Shown piece after piece: positions 9,362 through 12,157 of a stretch of 12,157 nucleotides of DNA. Numbering within the stretch: the stretch's first letter is position 1; every line of letters starts with the position of its first letter. The notes beneath the pieces were generated by a model. The model made no database searches. It was not told the DNA's origin and saw nothing but the letters and a program-made list of their open reading frames with translations. A program made the translations under genes and the position numbers. Origin of the DNA: Tieghemiomyces parasiticus (taxonomy: Eukaryota; Kickxellomycota; Dimargaritomycetes; Dimargaritales; Dimargaritaceae); assembly GCA_027575765.1 (NCBI GenBank), contig JANBPT010001224.1, positions 1 to 12,157 on the forward strand, in the 5' to 3' direction.

Positions 9362-9775
9362 GTGATTTGTAGGCACTCCTGGCTATTAATTATACCTAAT
9401 GTGGTAGAATGTCGCGTCGTCCAGAGTAGCGTGTTAATGTCGATCGGATGGGTTAATACTGTTCCGCGGGCGGAGAGTGCCAAGTGCACGTTTCAGATTA
9501 GGGCGGTATGCGAAAGCTTGCTTTACATACGTGCCAACGGCCCACTCATTCGAAGGCATCGGTACCATAGGGTTAACATCGTGCAGCAGACAGAACTGAT
9601 GCAGCCGATTTCAATACTAAGAGCTGATAGCCCCGCTCACCTATTCATTGGACCAGGTATCAGTCAGCAACACCATGCGAATCTGCCGGTCTGTTACTTC
9701 GTGAAACCCATGTTAGAAGATGTCGCACTAGAGATGTTGATCTGCTACTACCTACCGGGTCAGTCGGTATACTAG
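9362..9775 (+). other. Open frame of 137 codons, GTG start, doubtful
   Basis: This is the clearest isolated frame: it lies in average-composition DNA, not in a stop-poor patch, and no long frame competes on the other strand. The translation has a balanced composition with hydrophobic stretches near its front and C-terminus but no convincing membrane helix, and I recognise no family. The assigned start is a GTG without a ribosome-binding site; the first in-frame ATG comes about 24 codons later. It ends directly at an ACTAGT hexamer. At roughly half G+C a frame this long can arise by chance in 12 kb. Confidence 0.15.
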
Positions 9776-10058
9776 TGTGTAGTACAGGGGCGAGGAGTTT
9801 ACCAGCAGCGCCAAGGTGAGTAAGTATATAGCCTGTCACTTTTGAGCGGACACCGTACGGTCCGACTTGTAGGTCGATTTTGTGGTACTAGTAGAGTGAA
9901 GTATGAGGGTCCCCAAGAGCCGAGCCTGAACCCCCACCCGCCCTATTATCGTATTGCCACACCATTCCCTTACGTACGCTCTGCCCCCCTGGCTTGGCTC
10001 CAGGCCGTTAGCCGAGGCATTGGCTCTAAATGTACTACCATTCCTGGTGGGATGAGCT

Positions 10059-10520
10059 GTGGTGACGAAATTTTCACCACTCCAGGGAAAGCCAGGTGAT
10101 TGGTCGTTAAGTTCAGCGTCGGTGGTTGCGTGGCTGAACAGCTTAGTGGCTTTGCCCATTTCGGGAGACTTGGCCGGGAGAGCACCAGCGGTGTTTTCAT
10201 CTCCCATTGAGCGGGGAGGGGTTATTGGTAAGGTCAAGGGCAGGCGCTAGGTGCACGGCCTTTCCGTGCAGGTTCTCCCTAGGGGTGGTATGTTGATATA
10301 CCCAATCGAGCGGGGAGGAGAGTTTCGTTATCTGGTGGTGGGAGGAGTTCATGCGCTCCACCTCTGCAGCGGAGCCCCACAGCCTTCTTCATTTTCACCC
10401 TGCGACCCTGGCTTCTTAGCTTATTGGGCAGGGGAGCCAGGGGAAGAAAGAGGTTACCCGAGGTTTTTGGCCAGGGATTGGGCGGTCGGCAGTCTAGAGA
10501 ACCCCGCCTCGTTTATTTGA
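10059..10520 (+). other. Open frame split by one TAG, with an in-frame PIERGG repeat
   Basis: One reading phase stays open for 63 codons, meets TAG at 10248-10250, and continues open for 89 codons to a TGA at 10518-10520. The residues PIERGG are encoded on both sides of the TAG, at 10203-10220 and 10302-10319, exactly 33 codons apart. The 18-base copies differ at three bases, all synonymous third positions (CCC/CCA, ATT/ATC, GGG/GGA). That is what a selected protein repeat would look like, and it hints at a decayed or stop-interrupted coding sequence. Against it: no recognised family, no ATG at the front, a competing minus-strand frame (9836-10237), and a repeat too short to exclude chance. 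Readthrough or TAG reassignment is not supported. Confidence 0.18.
10203..10319 (+). repeat. Direct repeat around GAGCGGGGAGG, 99 bp apart
   Basis: The 11-base core occurs at 10209-10219 and 10308-10318. The match extends upstream to CCMATY, where the copies differ at two positions, and downstream with a third difference. The period is a multiple of three. Confidence 0.65.
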
Positions 10521-10599
10521 CCAATACAAGAATCACTAAAAAGGCCCCGGTCGTCCCCAATTCGTTCGAATATTAAAGTCAGGCCGATTGGGCGGTCGG
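10476..10599 (+). repeat. 14-bp exact direct repeat GATTGGGCGGTCGG, 110 bp apart
   Basis: Exact copies lie at 10476-10489 and 10586-10599. A partial third copy, CCGATTGG, is at 10638-10645. I estimate about 0.3 exact 14-base pairs by chance in a window this size, and fewer so close together. The first copy encodes DWAVG in the 10059-10520 frame; the second encodes DWAVG in a different, 45-codon open phase that follows a TAA at 10574. Confidence 0.65.
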
Positions 10600-10721
10600 G
10601 ACAGTCCCTTCTCAGCAACGCCGGAGACCTTCAGGGTCCGATTGGCTGCTCATTGGTGCACCGGAGGTTGGTCAGTACGACACTGACTGGCCGGGATCAT
10701 TGTCAGCCCGAGGAGAATGAG

Positions 10722-10747
10722 GGTGGCCGCTAGTCCCGACGGCCACC
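10722..10747. repeat. GC-rich hairpin GGTGGCCG-(10)-CGGCCACC
   Basis: Perfect eight-base arms at 10722-10729 and 10740-10747 enclose a ten-base loop. This is the most stable simple hairpin I noticed. There is no T-run, so an intrinsic terminator is unlikely. Organelle transcripts often end at or are protected by stem-loops, but nothing here shows that use. Confidence 0.45.
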
Positions 10748-11121
10748 GTCCAGCGGCCAATGACTCGGCTCGGGCATTGCAGAAAACAGGGTCGTTTACC
10801 CGAAGCAACAGAGAGGGGTGTTTGAAGAGATATACCCTTAGAGTACACTTCCTGCTGGCAAGCAAAAGCCTGCCCCCGAGTCGGTGTAGTAAACTGAGCG
10901 GCCACAGACATAGGTCCGCTACAGCTCTTCTTCGATTGATATGGCTCCTAGAGCATATCTTTACCTTGGTGGCCGGCGGGTAAATTCATTCAGCAACACA
11001 GTATGGGGTGACATTGAACGTCTCGACATCAGAGACTATAATATGGGGAGATATTTGCTCAAAATGTATACTTGCCATGCAAAATGGTAGAACTAAGCTT
11101 CGTTCCAGTTTATGTTCACCA

Positions 11122-11135
11122 ACAGCTATAGCTGT
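11122..11135. repeat. 14-bp perfect palindrome ACAGCTATAGCTGT
   Basis: A perfect dyad without spacer, the longest uninterrupted palindrome I noticed. Fewer than one is expected by chance in this length, so it is borderline. A dimeric protein could bind it, but no regulated gene is identified next to it. Confidence 0.5.
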
Positions 11136-11580
11136 ACGGGCGGGTTTCCAAACGAGACTGCTCTGGTCACGTATAAGAATCATAATAACGAAAGCATGGA
11201 TGGCAGTCACTAGGCTGAACGTTAGAGAATTTCGACTACCAGAAGGTCTCAGTGCGCCTAGATTAGTGCAGGCCCGACTTTCCGGACCTCATACCCAATC
11301 AAAAGAATTGAGTGATGGCTCCATAAGGTAGTTTTCGATCCCATCCCCGACAACCCTGCCGCTATCTCTACTTTGGCCTAATCTATACGACAGCCAGCAC
11401 TCAAACGTACTCCCAGTCAGCAATATTATGGCCGAGTCAGAAATGTACATAGTTGTGCAGCAACAATTACTGGCGCTATATTTCAAGTACAAGGTGGCCG
11501 GTCAGGGTCAGTTTCTTAAAGTCTACTGGTGACTTTACATCTGGCGGTGTTCAACATCCTATCCCCGTCCCGATCTGCAC

Positions 11581-11588
11581 TATATAAG
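11581..11588 (+). promoter_or_regulatory. TATA-box-like element TATATAAG
   Basis: A good match to the eukaryotic TATA-box consensus, preceded by C-rich sequence (about 11559-11580), the usual flanking contrast of a core promoter. Transcription would start about 25 to 35 bases downstream, near 11606-11620, just ahead of the 65-codon frame at 11645. Such strings also occur by chance, and in organelle DNA it would mean something else. Function is inference. Confidence 0.2.
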
Positions 11589-11644
11589 TGGTCCCGCATG
11601 TGTTGAGTTAGAAAAGCAGAAAGTATGACGCATCGGCGCTATAG

Positions 11645-11842
11645 ATGAAGCCTAAGAATGTAAAAATCGAGAAACAGGATGATGTAAACTATTTTTGGAA
11701 TCGAACAATTTCCCACTTCATAGCATACCTTCTTCCCTCTCCATCATGTGAACCTCAAAAGCCACTGCCCTCATCCAGCCCACATTCACCAACTGTGACT
11801 ATAGAAGAAGAAAACTTACCCAACAGTAATAAACAGGCTTGA
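11645..11842 (+). CDS. Small open frame, 65 codons, best mini-gene candidate
   Basis: Starts at ATG and has a more protein-like make-up than other frames here. Residues 1-13 are charged and Lys-rich. Residues 14-30 are aromatic and hydrophobic with an NRT sequon at 19-21. Residues 31-49 hold 13 Pro or Ser, and the C-terminus begins with three Glu. The coding DNA is A-richer and poorer in CpG than its surroundings. A TATA-like box lies 57 bases upstream, and AATAAA (11828-11833) overlaps the last codons, followed by a GT-rich stretch. An upstream ATG at 11625 opens a seven-codon frame whose TGA overlaps this ATG (ATGA), a possible reinitiation layout. I recognise no family; length alone is within chance. 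It could also be one exon or a fragment of a transposed element. Confidence 0.22.
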   Translation: MKPKNVKIEKQDDVNYFWNRTISHFIAYLLPSPSCEPQKPLPSSSPHSPTVTIEEENLPNSNKQA

Positions 11843-11880
11843 ACCTCAACCTTGTGGTCTGGATTGTAGATTGTGTGGTG
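11828..11880 (+). terminator. Possible polyadenylation signal: AATAAA plus GT-rich tail
   Basis: AATAAA at 11828-11833 is followed 19 bases later by a GT-rich stretch at about 11852-11880, the order and spacing of a canonical animal-type poly(A) site. The hexamer overlaps the end of the 65-codon frame, so the 3' untranslated region would be only a few bases. AATAAA also occurs at 594-599 and 6610-6615 without such context. Confidence 0.2.
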
Positions 11881-12157
11881 CTTCGTTTTATTGAATAGCC
11901 ACCAGGGCTGGGTGGTACTGCCTAGGATGAAAAGTCAGCTGGCCTACTTGAGAAATGAATTAGGGGGTGGGGTTATAGGCTACATTACTGACCATACTCC
12001 GTATAGATAACGGCTGTGACCACCCGAATTTAGCATCTCTCCAGTATCCGGTCTGATGACTTTGTGGTCTACATAAGTATATGGCTGTACCGGGCTCACC
12101 GTGTGCCTCATGAAAACGACGACGAAATCGAATAGCCTCCTACTGATAACAACCATG
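11881..12157. other. Non-coding tail of the window, nothing seen
   Basis: No open frame of note, no repeat and no RNA gene. It includes one CCTAGGAT word (11921-11928), which also occurs at 2117-2124 and 8211-8218. Confidence 0.5.

Larger units (their letters stand above)
10600..11580. other. Non-coding stretch with small inverted repeats
   Basis: The longest frame is 107 codons on the + strand (11008-11331, GTG start), with a 74-codon minus-strand frame inside it. Neither resembles a known protein. The only structures noticed are the two inverted repeats listed at 10722 and 11122. Confidence 0.5.

Noticed and set aside
9102..9372. Three frames of 81 codons on both strands
   Set aside because: Mutual shadows over the same bases with no feature favouring any of them.
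9836..10237. Minus-strand frame of 133 codons as a gene
   Set aside because: Overlapped by three + frames and one further minus frame, no recognisable family. The + phase with the silent-difference repeat is the better candidate for this DNA.
10563..10572. Second T-loop-like GTTCGAAT
   Set aside because: Flanks do not form a T stem and there is no cloverleaf around it.
12078..12090. CATAAGTATATGG as a plant mitochondrial CRTA-type promoter
   Set aside because: The core is short, similar strings occur at 9820-9828, and no gene or transcript start is evident downstream.
1..12157. CRISPR array, insertion sequence, rRNA or chloroplast-derived gene
   Set aside because: No regularly spaced repeats of 20 bases or more, no terminal inverted repeats framing a transposase, and no stretch I recognise as rRNA or plastid sequence.

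Overview
I find no gene in this window that I can name, and I think most or all of it is non-coding. The longest open frame in 12.2 kb is 233 codons, nearly all others are below 140, they lie on both strands, and many overlap in conflicting frames. That rules out ordinary bacterial, archaeal or phage DNA, where genes would fill the window. I see no tRNA, rRNA, CRISPR array, insertion sequence, group II intron core, operon layout or recognisable protein domain.

Base composition is close to half G+C by eye. CpG is not depleted (six CpG in each of the two 60-base lines I counted, 1-60 and 9421-9480), and CTAG is at or slightly above chance. The DNA therefore does not look like a methylated plant or vertebrate nuclear genome, nor like CTAG-avoiding bacteria. 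It would fit the long gene-poor spacers of an enlarged plant organelle genome (gymnosperm or lycophyte mitochondrion) or a gene-sparse protist nuclear genome. This is inference: no anchoring gene is present, and an artificial sequence is not excluded, although the patchy composition argues against a plain shuffle.

Layout: 1-860 mixed, with an A-tract. 861-1430 is strongly C-rich on the + strand. 1431-3190 is mixed, with a recurring TGGCCCCT word and a G10 run. 3193-4523 is G+C-rich and poor in stops, so long frames overlap there. 4524-5060 is mixed. 5061-5760 is the most A+T-rich part. 5761-7800 is mixed. 7801-7925 is strongly G-rich on the + strand. 7926-9360 is mixed with small inverted repeats. 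9362-9775 is an isolated open frame. 10059-10600 has short direct repeats inside an open frame split by one TAG. 10601-11580 shows nothing but small inverted repeats. 11581-11880 has the layout of a tiny eukaryotic transcription unit. 11881-12157 shows nothing.

The two places most worth a second look are 11581-11880 (TATA-like box, 65-codon frame, AATAAA, GT-rich tail) and 10059-10520 (a six-residue motif repeated 33 codons apart, with all three base differences at synonymous third positions). Neither reaches the level of a confident gene, and I cannot describe any genes working together.
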